A DNA stretch of 64,000 nt from Shiella aurantiaca (GTDB taxonomy: Bacteria; Bacteroidota; Bacteroidia; Cytophagales; Cyclobacteriaceae). Within the stretch, counting starts at the first letter, position 1. Every line of letters starts with the position of its first letter. The notes under the pieces were generated by a model. It had not been told where the DNA came from. It searched no databases and was given only the letters and a program-made list of their open reading frames with translations. Below, piece by piece: positions 27,048 through 36,298 of the stretch. The DNA is taken from the NCBI GenBank assembly GCA_030412945.1, contig JAUHJS010000001.1:434001-498000 (forward strand). The letters are read 5' to 3'. Position numbers and translations under genes: made by a program.

Positions 27048-27427
27048 AATCATCGAAATTAATACTACTTGCCTGCCTTTTGGGCGGAAGTGCAGTGGCC
27101 ATTGGAGCCTTTGGCGCACATGGTTTGAAAGAACTCCTGCAAGCCAGCGGCCGTGCAGATACCTTTGAAACGGCCGTGCGCTACAAAATGTACCACGCCT
27201 TGGTTTTATTAGCTATGGGCATATATCGTAGCGAAAATGAAATGAGGAGAAACCTTTACCATGCCGCAGCATGGGCTTTTGGTATTGGCATTCTGATTTT
27301 TTCAGGAAGTTTATATGTATTGTGCCTTACGGGTATCACCTGGCTGGGTGCAATCACTCCTTTGGGCGGCCTTGGCCTGATAGCTGGTTGGATCTTGCTG
27401 GCTTTGTCCTTTATGAAGGGAAAATAA
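27044..27427 (+). CDS. DUF423 (YgdD-like) membrane protein
   Basis: 127 residues, four transmembrane helices. The start LLGGSAVAIGAFGAHGLKELL and FETAVRYKMYHALVLLAMG are the DUF423 hallmarks, with LYVLCLTGITWLGAITPLGGLGLIAGWI at the C-terminus. Function is unknown. Its ATG overlaps the yggS stop by 4 nt, so it is translated in the same operon. A terminator follows at once. Confidence 0.92.
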   Translation: MKSSKLILLACLLGGSAVAIGAFGAHGLKELLQASGRADTFETAVRYKMYHALVLLAMGIYRSENEMRRNLYHAAAWAFGIGILIFSGSLYVLCLTGITWLGAITPLGGLGLIAGWILLALSFMKGK

Positions 27428-27428
27428 A

Positions 27429-27454
27429 AAAGGATGTGCCTTCACACATCCTTT
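27429..27454. terminator. Bidirectional terminator between DUF423 and DUF1573 genes
   Basis: Perfect 10-bp stem AAAGGATGTG/CACATCCTTT with loop CCTTCA, located between two convergent genes. The flanks are T-rich (plus) and A-rich upstream (AAAATAAAAA, giving a T-run on minus). Confidence 0.8.
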
Positions 27455-27471
27455 CATTCTTTACTTCGATT

Positions 27472-27876
27472 TTATTTAGAATCCTTTTTCGGAAGCACAT
27501 TCACTGTAAAGGTTACGCGCTCTTGTGCATTAGTGGCATTGGAAACGGCCGTAACAGCTTTGTTGTTCATACCAAACTTTCCGGCACTATTAAACTGTAC
27601 TTCGATTTCACCTGTTTTGCCCGGCTCGATTGGTTCCTTGGGCCATTTGGTAGCAGTACATCCGCATTGCACTAGCACATTGCTCAAAATCAAAGGCTCA
27701 GTTCCAGTATTTTCAAAGGAAAACACGTGTGTTACCTTATCTCCTTGGTAGATATCCCCAAAGTTGAAGGTTTTCTCTTTAAAAGTAAGAACCGGACCGG
27801 AAGCAGGCTTTGCTTCTTGCGCCATGCCCACGTAGGCTAATCCGATTAATAGAGTGAATACCAATAGCTTTTTCAT
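27472..27876 (-). CDS. DUF1573 secreted protein
   Basis: 134 residues. A signal peptide (MKKLLVFTLLIGLAYVGMAQ) is followed by one ASH-like/Ig-type domain typical of DUF1573: LTFKEKTFNFGDIYQGDKVTHVFSFENTGTEPLILSNVLVQCGCTATKWPKEPIEPGKTGEIEVQF. The CGC cysteine pair is conserved in the family. Members are periplasmic or surface proteins of Bacteroidota with no firm function. It is transcribed alone from a promoter just upstream. Confidence 0.9.
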   Translation of the reverse strand: MKKLLVFTLLIGLAYVGMAQEAKPASGPVLTFKEKTFNFGDIYQGDKVTHVFSFENTGTEPLILSNVLVQCGCTATKWPKEPIEPGKTGEIEVQFNSAGKFGMNNKAVTAVSNATNAQERVTFTVNVLPKKDSK

Positions 27877-27898
27877 AGTATGTGATTGTTTAGTAATT

Positions 27899-27906
27899 CA
27901 AAAATA
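27899..27906 (-). promoter_or_regulatory. -7 element for DUF1573 gene
   Basis: Minus-strand TATTTTTG matches TAnnTTTG, 22 nt before the start codon. No good TTTG -33 element is seen at the right spacing. Confidence 0.45.
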
Positions 27907-27943
27907 CCAATTACGTGCCAAAAAGTTCGGCATCTTATTTAAT

Positions 27944-28399
27944 TTATACCACCGGACTGGGCACATCGCCAGGAAAAATGGTCGCCATGGTAGTGGTGGC
28001 CTTGGCAATGAGCACCTTTCGTCCCTGATTCTCACACCAAATTTCGGCTTCGCAGAAGCTCATCTTACGGCCTTGCTTAAGTACCCAACCAACCGCATAG
28101 AGTTTATGCCCAATACCGGGGTTGAGGTAACTCACCTTTATTTCAGCAGTAACCACATGGTGATCTTCCGGCACTACGGTGTAAGCAGCAAAGCCTGCCA
28201 CAATATCGGCCAAGGTGGCGCTCAAGCCTCCGTGCACCAGTCCGCGCTGTTGCCTATGTACTTCTTTCAAATCGAGCACACCCTCTACCCTACCCGGTTC
28301 TATCGACTGAATCTGAAAGCCAATGAGTTTCATAAAATGCTGGCCATCCAGATACTTTTCTATCCGCTCTTTAAATGCTTTGTTGGGTATTTGATACAT
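27944..28399 (-). CDS. Hotdog-fold thioesterase (PaaI type)
   Basis: 151 residues. The 4HBT/PaaI signature HGGLSATLADIVAGFAAYTV holds the catalytic acidic residue on the long helix (Asp of LADIVAG), and preceding LKEVHRQQRGLVHGG and following TAEIKVSYLNPGIG fit the fold. It should hydrolyse acyl-CoA or aryl-CoA thioesters in the cytoplasm. The substrate is unknown. It stands alone, divergent from the threonine aldolase gene. Confidence 0.9.
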   Translation of the reverse strand: MYQIPNKAFKERIEKYLDGQHFMKLIGFQIQSIEPGRVEGVLDLKEVHRQQRGLVHGGLSATLADIVAGFAAYTVVPEDHHVVTAEIKVSYLNPGIGHKLYAVGWVLKQGRKMSFCEAEIWCENQGRKVLIAKATTTMATIFPGDVPSPVV

Positions 28400-28414
28400 T
28401 GGCTAAAATTTTGA

Positions 28415-28445
28415 CAAATATACAGGCTATTTGCCCGATTCTAAA
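28415..28445 (-). promoter_or_regulatory. Promoter of the thioesterase gene
   Basis: On the minus strand: TTTA, 19-nt spacer, then TATATTTG. The -7 element is a full match to TAnnTTTG and lies 16 nt before the start codon, giving a very short leader. Confidence 0.5.
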
Positions 28446-28460
28446 AATAGATTCCAAGCT

Positions 28461-29483
28461 ATGAACCTTATCGACTACCGCAGCGATACCGTAACCCTGC
28501 CCACCGAGGGCATGAAAGAGGCCATGATGCAAGCGCCTTTGGGCGATGATGTATTAGGCGAAGACCCGAGTGTGAAAGCACTGGAGGAATATGCCGCCAC
28601 GCTTTTTGGTAAGGAAGCGGCCCTATTTTGCCCTAGCGGCACCATGACCAACCAGATTGCTATCCGCCTCCACACCCAACCCCAACAAGAGGTGATTTGT
28701 GATAAACGCTCCCACATTTATTTGTACGAGGGAGGCGGAATTGCCTATAATTCTTTTTGTTCGGTGAAATTGCTCGATGGCGACCGCGGTAGAATCACAG
28801 CTGAAATGGTGAGCGATGCCATCAACAATCCAAACGATATCCATTTCCCCATCAGCCGCTTGGTAAGTGTGGAAAATACTATGAATAAAGGTGGTGGAGC
28901 CATTTATTCCTTGAAAGAACTGGAAAAAATCAAAGCCGTTTGCCAAGCGCATCAGCTCAAATTCCATTTGGATGGCGCCCGCCTGTTCAATGCCTTGGTA
29001 GCCACTGGGGAATCGCCCGCTACTCATGGTGCCTTATTCGACACGCTTTCTATTTGCTTATCGAAAGGTTTGGGTGCACCCGTAGGAAGCTTGCTGCTTG
29101 GCACAAAAGCGGATATGCAGCAAGCCAAGCGCATCCGAAAAGTAATGGGCGGTGGCATGCGCCAAGCGGGTATGTTGGCAGCAGCCGGATTATATGCTTT
29201 GCAACATCAGGTAGAGCGATTGGCCGAAGACCATGCAAGGGCAAAGCTTTTGGGCGATTGCTTGCGAGCTTGTGCCTATGTGGAAGATGTGCTGCCCATT
29301 GATACCAATATCGTAATATTTTCTGTGGGAAAACGACTTGCCACCGAGGTAGTGGAGAAACTAAAATCTCATGGCATATTGGCCGTAGCTTTCGGGAAAC
29401 ATGAAATCCGACTAGTAACCCACTTGCACATTAGCGATGAAGCAATTGCCCAGACTATTAAAACCTTACCAACACTCTACTGA
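28461..29483 (+). CDS. ltaE: Low-specificity L-threonine aldolase
   Basis: 340 residues of fold-type I PLP enzyme. The typical start is NLIDYRSDTVTLPTEGMKEAM...GDDVLGEDPSV. PLP should form its Schiff base with Lys202 in SICLSKGLGAPVGSLL, and HLDGARLFNA carries the pyridine-N-binding Asp. It cleaves threonine/allo-threonine to glycine and acetaldehyde. An in-frame ATG 30 nt upstream exists, but the ATG at 28461 matches family starts. It overlaps the M24 peptidase start by 1 nt. Confidence 0.93.
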   Translation: MNLIDYRSDTVTLPTEGMKEAMMQAPLGDDVLGEDPSVKALEEYAATLFGKEAALFCPSGTMTNQIAIRLHTQPQQEVICDKRSHIYLYEGGGIAYNSFCSVKLLDGDRGRITAEMVSDAINNPNDIHFPISRLVSVENTMNKGGGAIYSLKELEKIKAVCQAHQLKFHLDGARLFNALVATGESPATHGALFDTLSICLSKGLGAPVGSLLLGTKADMQQAKRIRKVMGGGMRQAGMLAAAGLYALQHQVERLAEDHARAKLLGDCLRACAYVEDVLPIDTNIVIFSVGKRLATEVVEKLKSHGILAVAFGKHEIRLVTHLHISDEAIAQTIKTLPTLY

Positions 29484-30181
29484 TGACACGCCACGAACAA
29501 CTTATCTGGGCCGAAAAACAGGCCATACATTTGTTTCAACTCATTGACGAAAGAGGAATTATCCGTGCGGGGGCTAATGAGAAAGAAATCAATGAGGCCA
29601 TTTATGCCTTGGCCAAGGAAGCATTTGGTATAGAAAAGTATTGGCATAAGCGCATTGTGCGAGCCGGAAAAAACACCTTACTACCCTATCGCGAAAACCC
29701 ACCCGATGAACTGGTGAAGGCCGATGATATGGTTTTCCTCGACTTCGGACCTATTTTCGAGAATTGGGAAGCCGACTTTGGAAGGACTTTCGTGCTAGGC
29801 TCCGACCCTGCCAAAAAAGCACTCGCGGATGCTTGTATCTCCGTTTGGAAGAAAGGGAAGGAATACTTTGATATCCATTTCGAAACGCTTACCTGTGCCG
29901 ATTTTTATCGTTTCATTCAGCAATGTGCGAAAGACTCGGGCTATGAATTTGGGCATGGACACTGTGGACACCTGATTGGGGAATTCCCTCATGAGAAAAT
30001 CCAAGGAGATGATATTAAGTTTTACTTTCATTCAGAAAACCCACGCCCTGTAAAAAGGCTAGGTAAAGATGGCTTGCCTCTTGAATGGATTTTGGAGGTA
30101 CACTTAATTGATCCAGAACTTCAGCTGGGAGGCTTTGTGGAGCAGATTGTTTCCATACCTGCCTATCAATCCCCCTTTTAA
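29483..30181 (+). CDS. M24-family metallopeptidase-like protein
   Basis: 232 residues with the pita-bread fold of methionine/Xaa-Pro aminopeptidases. The five metal ligands can be assigned: Asp in VFLDFGP, Asp in EADFGRTF, His in HGHCGHLIGEF, Glu in WILEVHLID and Glu in GGFVEQIV. It lacks the N-terminal domain of aminopeptidase P. It is therefore a stand-alone catalytic domain that probably trims N-terminal residues or small substrates. The ATG overlaps the ltaE stop (TGATG), so the two are translationally coupled. Confidence 0.88.
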   Translation: MTRHEQLIWAEKQAIHLFQLIDERGIIRAGANEKEINEAIYALAKEAFGIEKYWHKRIVRAGKNTLLPYRENPPDELVKADDMVFLDFGPIFENWEADFGRTFVLGSDPAKKALADACISVWKKGKEYFDIHFETLTCADFYRFIQQCAKDSGYEFGHGHCGHLIGEFPHEKIQGDDIKFYFHSENPRPVKRLGKDGLPLEWILEVHLIDPELQLGGFVEQIVSIPAYQSPF

Positions 30182-30294
30182 TTGACCGCTCACGGAAAAA
30201 AAACTGTTAATATCTGTTAAGGCCGCGACTTTTCTCGCCTTCCTCCGTCTATACTCCTGACAACTCAAAATAAACTGTTTTTATAATCGGGCGT

Positions 30295-30690
30295 ATGGAC
30301 TTCTTTTCGTGTGATTTTGCATGCTTAAGCTCCTTACTCGGTTCGGTTGGGATGGCCACCTCAGTGGGGGTGGTCATACTGGCCTCAATCAAATTGGTAA
30401 AAGACAGGAAACTCTCTTTTTCTCGCAAAGGACTATATGCCAGTCCTTTCCTTATCCTGTTTCTCTTCAGTGCACAAACCAGTGGCACGCTACCCGCAGC
30501 GGTGCTATTAAGTGCTTTCTTTGGCTTGTTCTATCTTTTGGAGCGGGTTTCCTTATTCTTTGTGGCCGATTGCGAAGAAGATATCTCCTCGGTAAGCAAA
30601 TTCTGCTTGTTAATCAGTACTACCATTGCGGCTTACCTAGGTTTAGCGGTGGCTGCCTTTCTGGTAGCGTGGGCCATTTATAGTCTGTAA
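30295..30690 (+). CDS. Small four-helix membrane protein, unknown
   Basis: 131 residues with four hydrophobic helices (LGSVGMATSVGVVILASIKLV, GLYASPFLILFLFSAQTSG, LPAAVLLSAFFGLFYLLERVSLFFV, FCLLISTTIAAYLGLAVAAFLVAWAIY) and a short acidic loop (DCEEDISS). No family is recognised. It stands alone, 114 nt after the M24 gene and 52 nt before the TetR-type gene on the same strand. It could lead that operon, but no evidence ties them functionally. Confidence 0.6.
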   Translation: MDFFSCDFACLSSLLGSVGMATSVGVVILASIKLVKDRKLSFSRKGLYASPFLILFLFSAQTSGTLPAAVLLSAFFGLFYLLERVSLFFVADCEEDISSVSKFCLLISTTIAAYLGLAVAAFLVAWAIYSL

Positions 30691-30742
30691 AAATTTCATT
30701 TCATTTCGATAACCATTTTCCTCCACGTGCTGTTATCAGGCT

Positions 30743-31399
30743 ATGGAAAGGAAAACCAAGAAAAAAACAGGCAGCAGCGCAGAAAGCTACCAAGAAGCCT
30801 ACAAAACCTATGTACTCACCAAAGGGCATGCTCCCGTATCGGTGTATCAGTTTTGTCAGGAGCAAGGCACCGAGGAAGCCGATTTTTACCAATATTTCAG
30901 CCATTTTGATGCGGTAGAACAAAGCATCTGGAAGGCTTATGTACAAGAAACGGTACAGGTGCTGGAAGCCGATTCAGCCTATGCCGAATACAGTGGGCGA
31001 GAAAAACTGCTTTCCTTTTATTACACGCTCATCGAGGTATTGAAGAAAAACAGAAGTTTTGTGCTCTATAGCCTTAAGGATGTTCGCAAAACCGATCTTC
31101 ACCCTACTGTATTGCGTGAAGCGCGTAAGCATTTTCTTCTATTCCTGAGTACTTTATTAGGAGAAGCCCAAGCCAAAGAAGAAGTAGTAAGCCGACCCTT
31201 AATTGGGGAAAAATATGCCGATGCCCTATGGGTGCAGTTCCGCTTTATACTCGATTTCTGGAAAAATGATAGCAGTGCCCAATTTGAAAAAACCGACCAA
31301 GCCATAGAAAAATCCGTAAACGTATCCTTCGACTTGATGGGTAAAAGTGCGCTTGATGGCCTATTTGATTTGGCCAAATTCCTGTATCAAAACCGCTAA
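30743..31399 (+). CDS. TetR-family regulator with degenerate HTH
   Basis: 218 residues. The N-terminal ~65 residues fit the TetR HTH layout (YVLTKGHAPVSVYQFCQEQGTEEADFYQYFSHFDAVEQSIWKAY), where TEEADFYQYFSHFDAVEQSIW aligns with the usual ...s..tlY.yF.skd.L...v. The long helical C-terminal part is the ligand/dimerisation domain. Its stop lies 1 nt before the AarF-like gene, an arrangement that makes the pair one unit. The ligand and operators are unknown. Confidence 0.75.
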   Translation: MERKTKKKTGSSAESYQEAYKTYVLTKGHAPVSVYQFCQEQGTEEADFYQYFSHFDAVEQSIWKAYVQETVQVLEADSAYAEYSGREKLLSFYYTLIEVLKKNRSFVLYSLKDVRKTDLHPTVLREARKHFLLFLSTLLGEAQAKEEVVSRPLIGEKYADALWVQFRFILDFWKNDSSAQFEKTDQAIEKSVNVSFDLMGKSALDGLFDLAKFLYQNR

Positions 31400-31400
31400 G

Positions 31401-32708
31401 ATGAAAGAACAGACCCAAATTCCTACCGGAAAGGTAGCTCGTGCCAGCAAGTTTATCCAAACCGGAGCCAAAGTAGGCGGAAATTACCTAAAGCACTATA
31501 CCAAAAAGCTTTTCGACCCCGAAATGAGCCGCGAAGAGCTAGACCAAAGCAATGCCGAGGATATTTATAATTCACTTAGCGAACTGAAAGGTAGTGCCCT
31601 AAAAGTAGCCCAAATGATGAGTATGGACAAAAATATTTTGCCCACGGCTTATCAGCAAAAATTCACCATGGCGCAGTACAGTGCCCCTCCTCTATCTTAT
31701 CCGCTGGTGGTGAAGACCTTCCGTCAGTATTTTAACTCTGGTCCCGATGCGCTTTTTGATACCTTCACCAAAAATGCAGTCAATGCAGCATCTATCGGGC
31801 AAGTGCACAAAGCTACCAAGGGTGATAAAACCTATGCGGTGAAGATCCAATACCCTGGAGTAGCCAATAGTATCAGTTCCGATCTCAAAATAGTGCGCCC
31901 CTTTGCCATGCGCTTGCTCAATGTGAGCGGTGCTGACCTCGACCGCTACATGGGAGAAGTGGAAGAAAAGCTGATTGAAGAAACCGACTATGAACTGGAA
32001 CTGACGCGAGGAACGGACATCGCCCAGAAATGCGCCCACATAAAAGGAATCTTCTTTGCCAACTATTATCCGGAATGGAGCAGCCGCCAGATTTTGACCA
32101 TGGACTGGCTGGATGGTCATCACCTAGGAGAATTTCTTCGACTCAATCCTTCGCAAGAAATCCGCAATGCCATAGGCCAAGCCCTGTGGGATTTCTATCA
32201 TTTCCAAATCCACGAGCTTCGTCAGGTCCATGCGGATCCACACCCCGGAAATTTTATTATGCGGGAAGATGGCACCCTAGGCATTATCGATTTTGGCTGC
32301 ATTAAGGTAATCCCCGAAGACTTTTATACAGGTTATTTCTCACTATTAAGAAAAGATGTACATACTCAACCTGAGGAAATCAATCGACTGTACAATGAAT
32401 TGGAATTTTTGTCTCCTAAAGATACTCCGCGCGAAAGGGAGGTATTTATGGAGCTTTTCCAAGCCATGACTAGTTTATTGGGTCGTCCGTTCCACTCTGA
32501 GAAGTTTGATTTCGGCCAAGAAGCCTATTTTCAAGAAATATTTCAAATAGGCGAGAAGTTCTCCCAAATGAAGGAAATCCGCAATAGCAGTCAAGCCAGA
32601 GGAAGTCGCCACGGCTTGTATGTAAACCGTACCTACTTTGGCTTGTACAATCTTCTGCATGATTTAAAAGCACACATCAATACTACCAAGCCCACTTGGC
32701 TGATGTAA
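31401..32708 (+). CDS. AarF/UbiB (ABC1/ADCK) atypical kinase-like protein
   Basis: 435 residues. The protein-kinase-like elements specific to UbiB/COQ8 are visible. These are the Lys-rich N-terminal motif (LKVAQMMSMD, the KxGQ motif, here K68-V-A-Q71), the Ala-rich loop AASIGQVHKA, VKIQYPG with the ion-pair Lys, HADPHPGNF with the catalytic Asp, and IDFGCIK. Family members support quinone biosynthesis and lipid handling. The Gly-to-Ala change in KxGQ is unusual. A further in-frame start lies upstream inside the TetR gene but adds no family sequence. No membrane helix is seen at the C-terminus. Confidence 0.88.
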   Translation: MKEQTQIPTGKVARASKFIQTGAKVGGNYLKHYTKKLFDPEMSREELDQSNAEDIYNSLSELKGSALKVAQMMSMDKNILPTAYQQKFTMAQYSAPPLSYPLVVKTFRQYFNSGPDALFDTFTKNAVNAASIGQVHKATKGDKTYAVKIQYPGVANSISSDLKIVRPFAMRLLNVSGADLDRYMGEVEEKLIEETDYELELTRGTDIAQKCAHIKGIFFANYYPEWSSRQILTMDWLDGHHLGEFLRLNPSQEIRNAIGQALWDFYHFQIHELRQVHADPHPGNFIMREDGTLGIIDFGCIKVIPEDFYTGYFSLLRKDVHTQPEEINRLYNELEFLSPKDTPREREVFMELFQAMTSLLGRPFHSEKFDFGQEAYFQEIFQIGEKFSQMKEIRNSSQARGSRHGLYVNRTYFGLYNLLHDLKAHINTTKPTWLM

Positions 32709-32877
32709 AACAATGAATTCATTATCAAACGCTTAAACCCTACAAGAAAGAAGTATACTTCATAGATGATATTCGGGATTCGGTCGAAATACCATAATGT
32801 GGGTATTTAAACATTCTGAGAAATAAGTGTATATTAGCTATACTTGAATTTCTATCAACCCCTAACCCAATATCCCC

Positions 32878-35800
32878 ATGAAGCTAACCCGAATACTGTT
32901 CGGTGCCCTGCTGCTCTTTTTCACGCAGGTTGCCTATTCTCAAAATAAAACCTTAGGCGTGGGCACCACCACGCCCAATCCCAATGCCGCCTTGCATGTA
33001 GAAAGTCCTACGAGTAATCAAGGTATGATTATGCCGCGCCTTACCAGTGCGCAGCGCGAATCTATGGCCACCATTCTCACAGCTGATGACAATGGGCTCA
33101 TGCTCTACGATACTGATTTAAAGGAATTGTATATATGGGATGGCACCCTCTGGAAAGCTGGCGGCAGTTTCAAACTACCTTTTAACGATACCCTCACCAA
33201 TGAGGATTTGATGAATAGTTTCAACGCCCTAAACCTGACCTACACGGGCGATTCGGCCAGAACTTTATTGAACATTGATTTTAATGCCCCCAATAATCCG
33301 AATATAACCAATCCCTTCCGCCTCACGCACCGCGGACAGGGCGCTGCCATGTTAATTGACCAGCGGAGTACTTTTGGAACAGGGGTAATTATCACCTCCT
33401 CCGATTCGAGCAACACCCTTAGTAGTTTCAGGGCCAACAACCAAGGCTTGGGAATTGCCGGCCATTTTATCACGGGTAGAAGCACCAATACCAACCCCAC
33501 GGTGCGAATTCAAAACAGCGGATCGGGGGCTGGACTGGATATCCAAGCCAATGGTGCAGGAAATGCTATCAGTACAAATGGTGTAATTCAAGCAGGAAGC
33601 TTTGTGGGAGATGGTAGTCAACTGACCGGAATCAGTGGCGGATTTAGTTTGCCCTATGCTGATACCTTACAAACGGTAGCTGATTTAGGAGCCGCCTTAA
33701 GTTTAGTTGGAAGCAGTACTAATAGATATAACACGCTTTATGCCGAAGCCAGCAGCGATTCCTTGGGTGCAGCCATCTTAGGAAATAACGTAGGAGAAGG
33801 CTTTGGTGTGGTGGGACGATCCTCAGCTAGCCGTTTTGGTTCTTCGGCCATTTATGGCGAACATACCGGTACGGGCGATGCCGCTGGCGCTTTCCGTATT
33901 AGCAATACCACCAATGCTTATGCCGCTCTATATGGAGAAACCAATGGTACGGGAACGGCTATTACCGCTCAGCAATTCGGAACAGGACATGGTGCGTTTA
34001 TTGGAGTAGGACAAGATACCACCTCTGGCAACGGTTCAGCCGGTATTTTTGTAAATCACAATGGCATGGGTCGTGCGGGCCAATTTCAAAACATGAAATC
34101 TACCAACCCGAATGCCGCTGTCCGTGGCTTTACTGCAGGGACAGGAAATGCGGCCTTTTTCACTATCAATAATGCAAACAATATCAGCTCAGGCGTCTAT
34201 TCCACCACCAATGGTAGTGGAGCAGCCATTGAAGGACGTAATTTAGGAGCAAGTGATGGCTTTGCGGGAGTTTTTGCCAATACCATAGCCACCAATAATT
34301 TCCCGGCTATTCAGGCCGAAACCCAAGGAACAGGACCAGGCTTACGCGTAATCCAAAGCCCTACTAGCTTAGGAGGTGGACTGGATATGTATTTGCAAAA
34401 TCCTGCATCCAACGCAGCAGGGGTAGCCATTGACCAAGCGGGTAATGCTCCTTCACTTTTTATTTATCACCGCTCCGTAACTCCAGCCATAGAACTTACC
34501 CAAATCGCCTCAGGTCATTCTGCGCTTTTCACATCTTTAGATAGCTTGAACAGCCTTCCTAACCTTCAAATCAATACCCATAGCAATGCCGGTGCATCAG
34601 GTGTTAATTCCGAACACTATGGAGGTGGAGATGCCGTACGAGGCGTGAAAATGGCAGGAAGTATAGATGGTAGTGGGGGTAACTTCCAGATATTTGAACC
34701 CTCAAATACCCAAGCCTCAGTGTATTCAGCTACCCAAGGTACCGGAAGAGGGATTCTAGCTGAAAACCATAATCCTAGTGCGGGTGGTGCTGCTTTATTC
34801 AGAAATAGCAATAGCGGAAATACCGACCTCGCCCTTTCGGTAGAACACCTAGGAGGTGGAACAGCTGCCGGAATATTTCAAAATGGAACAGGAAATGGGC
34901 TTTATGTAGATTTGGCCAATACACCTAATTACAAAAGAGGACTCGAGGTATTTCATAATGGTGAGGCAGGCGAAGCCGCTTACTTTGGAAATCAGAACAC
35001 CAATAATCCTAACCCCTCTGTTTATATCAACAACAACAGCACGATAGGAAATGCCCAAGCACTCTTTGTGCAAAGTACCGGAAATGCCTCGGCAGCCTTG
35101 CTTAGTTCCTCCGAAGGACCAAGCGGATCGGCCGCTATACTAGATGTAATTGACAGCACCAATACCAGCAATGCCCTGCAAATCACAAACAATGGTCTTG
35201 GCTCTGCCATATACATCAATAACAACACAGCCTCTAGCTCGATGTCCGCTTTGGAAATTAACAGCAACAGTACAGGAGGTGCTTTTAGAGCCATGAATAA
35301 TGCCACCACCGGCCCAGCTGCTCTTTTGGAAAACCTAAATGGAGAAAATACCGAAGCCGTTTTAAGTATTAATCATTTTGGGGCAGGCAATGCCATTACC
35401 GCAAATGCACCCATTTCCGCCTCCGAATTTATTGGGGATGGTAGCCAACTGACTAATGTAGGGCTCACCTTACCCTATAGCCAGATAGACACCAACGGTT
35501 CTACCCTTTTTGATCTTTCAAATGGAGGCACTGGCGCTACCGCCCGCTTTGAAAACAACGGTGGAGGCATAGCTTTACAAGCCGAACTCAATGGCACAGG
35601 TACCGCCTTTAGCGCCAGTGCTACTGCTGGCGTGGCAGGCTCTTTTAGTTCTGCTGCTGCCAACCCAGCAAATACCGTTGAAATAAGCAATAATGGAGAT
35701 GGTATTGCACTAGCAATTAACCATACTTCATCGGGTAGTTTGAGCAATGCGGTGGAGATTAATAATTCAGGCGGTCGTAGGGCGCTATCCATTTTTAGCT

Positions 35801-36288
35801 CAAGTTCCTTCCCTGCTTTAGATGTTTCTAGTAGCACCACAGGGCCAGGAGGCTTTTTTTACTTAATAGGAAGTAATCCTAGTTATGCCTTACAAGGGCG
35901 TAATGATGGTCTGGGTAAAGCAGGAGAGTTCTTGATTAATAACGCAAGCAATAGTTCTACCGCATTAGACGTGAGCACTAATGGTACAGGGGCGGCAGTT
36001 ACCATTAACCAAACGAATGGTGGAATAGGTTTGGACTTGCAGAGTGGCGGAGTACGTGTATCAACTTTAGTTGTTCCAAGCCCGACAACAATCACTACTA
36101 GGGCTATAGCTTATGAACTAACAACAGCAGGAGCATATACTTTAGATGCATCCTTAATTCAGGAAGGTGTAAAATACTTTATCTATAATGCAGATGGAAT
36201 AACACCAGCATCTGTAAACGGTATTAATATTCCGGCTAGTTCGGGAAGAGTATTTATTGTAATTGGAGGAAACCTTAGAGGCTTTTAA
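32878..36288 (+). CDS. Giant repetitive secreted fibre-like protein
   Basis: 1136 residues. A signal peptide (MKLTRILFGALLLFFTQVAYSQ) and a short N-terminal head of a type common in this phylum (GVGTTTPNPNAALHVES...MPRLTSAQR) are followed by three modules. Each opens with an LP(F/Y) stretch near residues 98, 255 and 862; the last two are preceded by the tag (V/I)GDGSQLT (residues 242 and 851). Between them run about twenty Gly/Asn/Ser/Ala-rich repeats of ~35-40 residues (pattern: NxxAAVxAxTxGTGxAAxFxN). These look like stacked beta-helix or triple-strand fibre rungs, as in phage tail fibres. The last ~75 residues form a distinct globular tip. There is no T9SS sorting signal. It starts an operon with the LRR protein 10 nt downstream. 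Function unknown; adhesion is inferred. Confidence 0.85.
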   Translation: MKLTRILFGALLLFFTQVAYSQNKTLGVGTTTPNPNAALHVESPTSNQGMIMPRLTSAQRESMATILTADDNGLMLYDTDLKELYIWDGTLWKAGGSFKLPFNDTLTNEDLMNSFNALNLTYTGDSARTLLNIDFNAPNNPNITNPFRLTHRGQGAAMLIDQRSTFGTGVIITSSDSSNTLSSFRANNQGLGIAGHFITGRSTNTNPTVRIQNSGSGAGLDIQANGAGNAISTNGVIQAGSFVGDGSQLTGISGGFSLPYADTLQTVADLGAALSLVGSSTNRYNTLYAEASSDSLGAAILGNNVGEGFGVVGRSSASRFGSSAIYGEHTGTGDAAGAFRISNTTNAYAALYGETNGTGTAITAQQFGTGHGAFIGVGQDTTSGNGSAGIFVNHNGMGRAGQFQNMKSTNPNAAVRGFTAGTGNAAFFTINNANNISSGVYSTTNGSGAAIEGRNLGASDGFAGVFANTIATNNFPAIQAETQGTGPGLRVIQSPTSLGGGLDMYLQNPASNAAGVAIDQAGNAPSLFIYHRSVTPAIELTQIASGHSALFTSLDSLNSLPNLQINTHSNAGASGVNSEHYGGGDAVRGVKMAGSIDGSGGNFQIFEPSNTQASVYSATQGTGRGILAENHNPSAGGAALFRNSNSGNTDLALSVEHLGGGTAAGIFQNGTGNGLYVDLANTPNYKRGLEVFHNGEAGEAAYFGNQNTNNPNPSVYINNNSTIGNAQALFVQSTGNASAALLSSSEGPSGSAAILDVIDSTNTSNALQITNNGLGSAIYINNNTASSSMSALEINSNSTGGAFRAMNNATTGPAALLENLNGENTEAVLSINHFGAGNAITANAPISASEFIGDGSQLTNVGLTLPYSQIDTNGSTLFDLSNGGTGATARFENNGGGIALQAELNGTGTAFSASATAGVAGSFSSAAANPANTVEISNNGDGIALAINHTSSGSLSNAVEINNSGGRRALSIFSSSSFPALDVSSSTTGPGGFFYLIGSNPSYALQGRNDGLGKAGEFLINNASNSSTALDVSTNGTGAAVTINQTNGGIGLDLQSGGVRVSTLVVPSPTTITTRAIAYELTTAGAYTLDASLIQEGVKYFIYNADGITPASVNGINIPASSGRVFIVIGGNLRGF

Positions 36289-36298
36289 TTTCTGAAAT

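Noticed and set aside
32878-36288. Prophage tail-fibre module
   Set aside because: The protein has a Sec signal peptide and no phage structural, lysis or integrase gene is nearby; it is a secreted bacterial protein.
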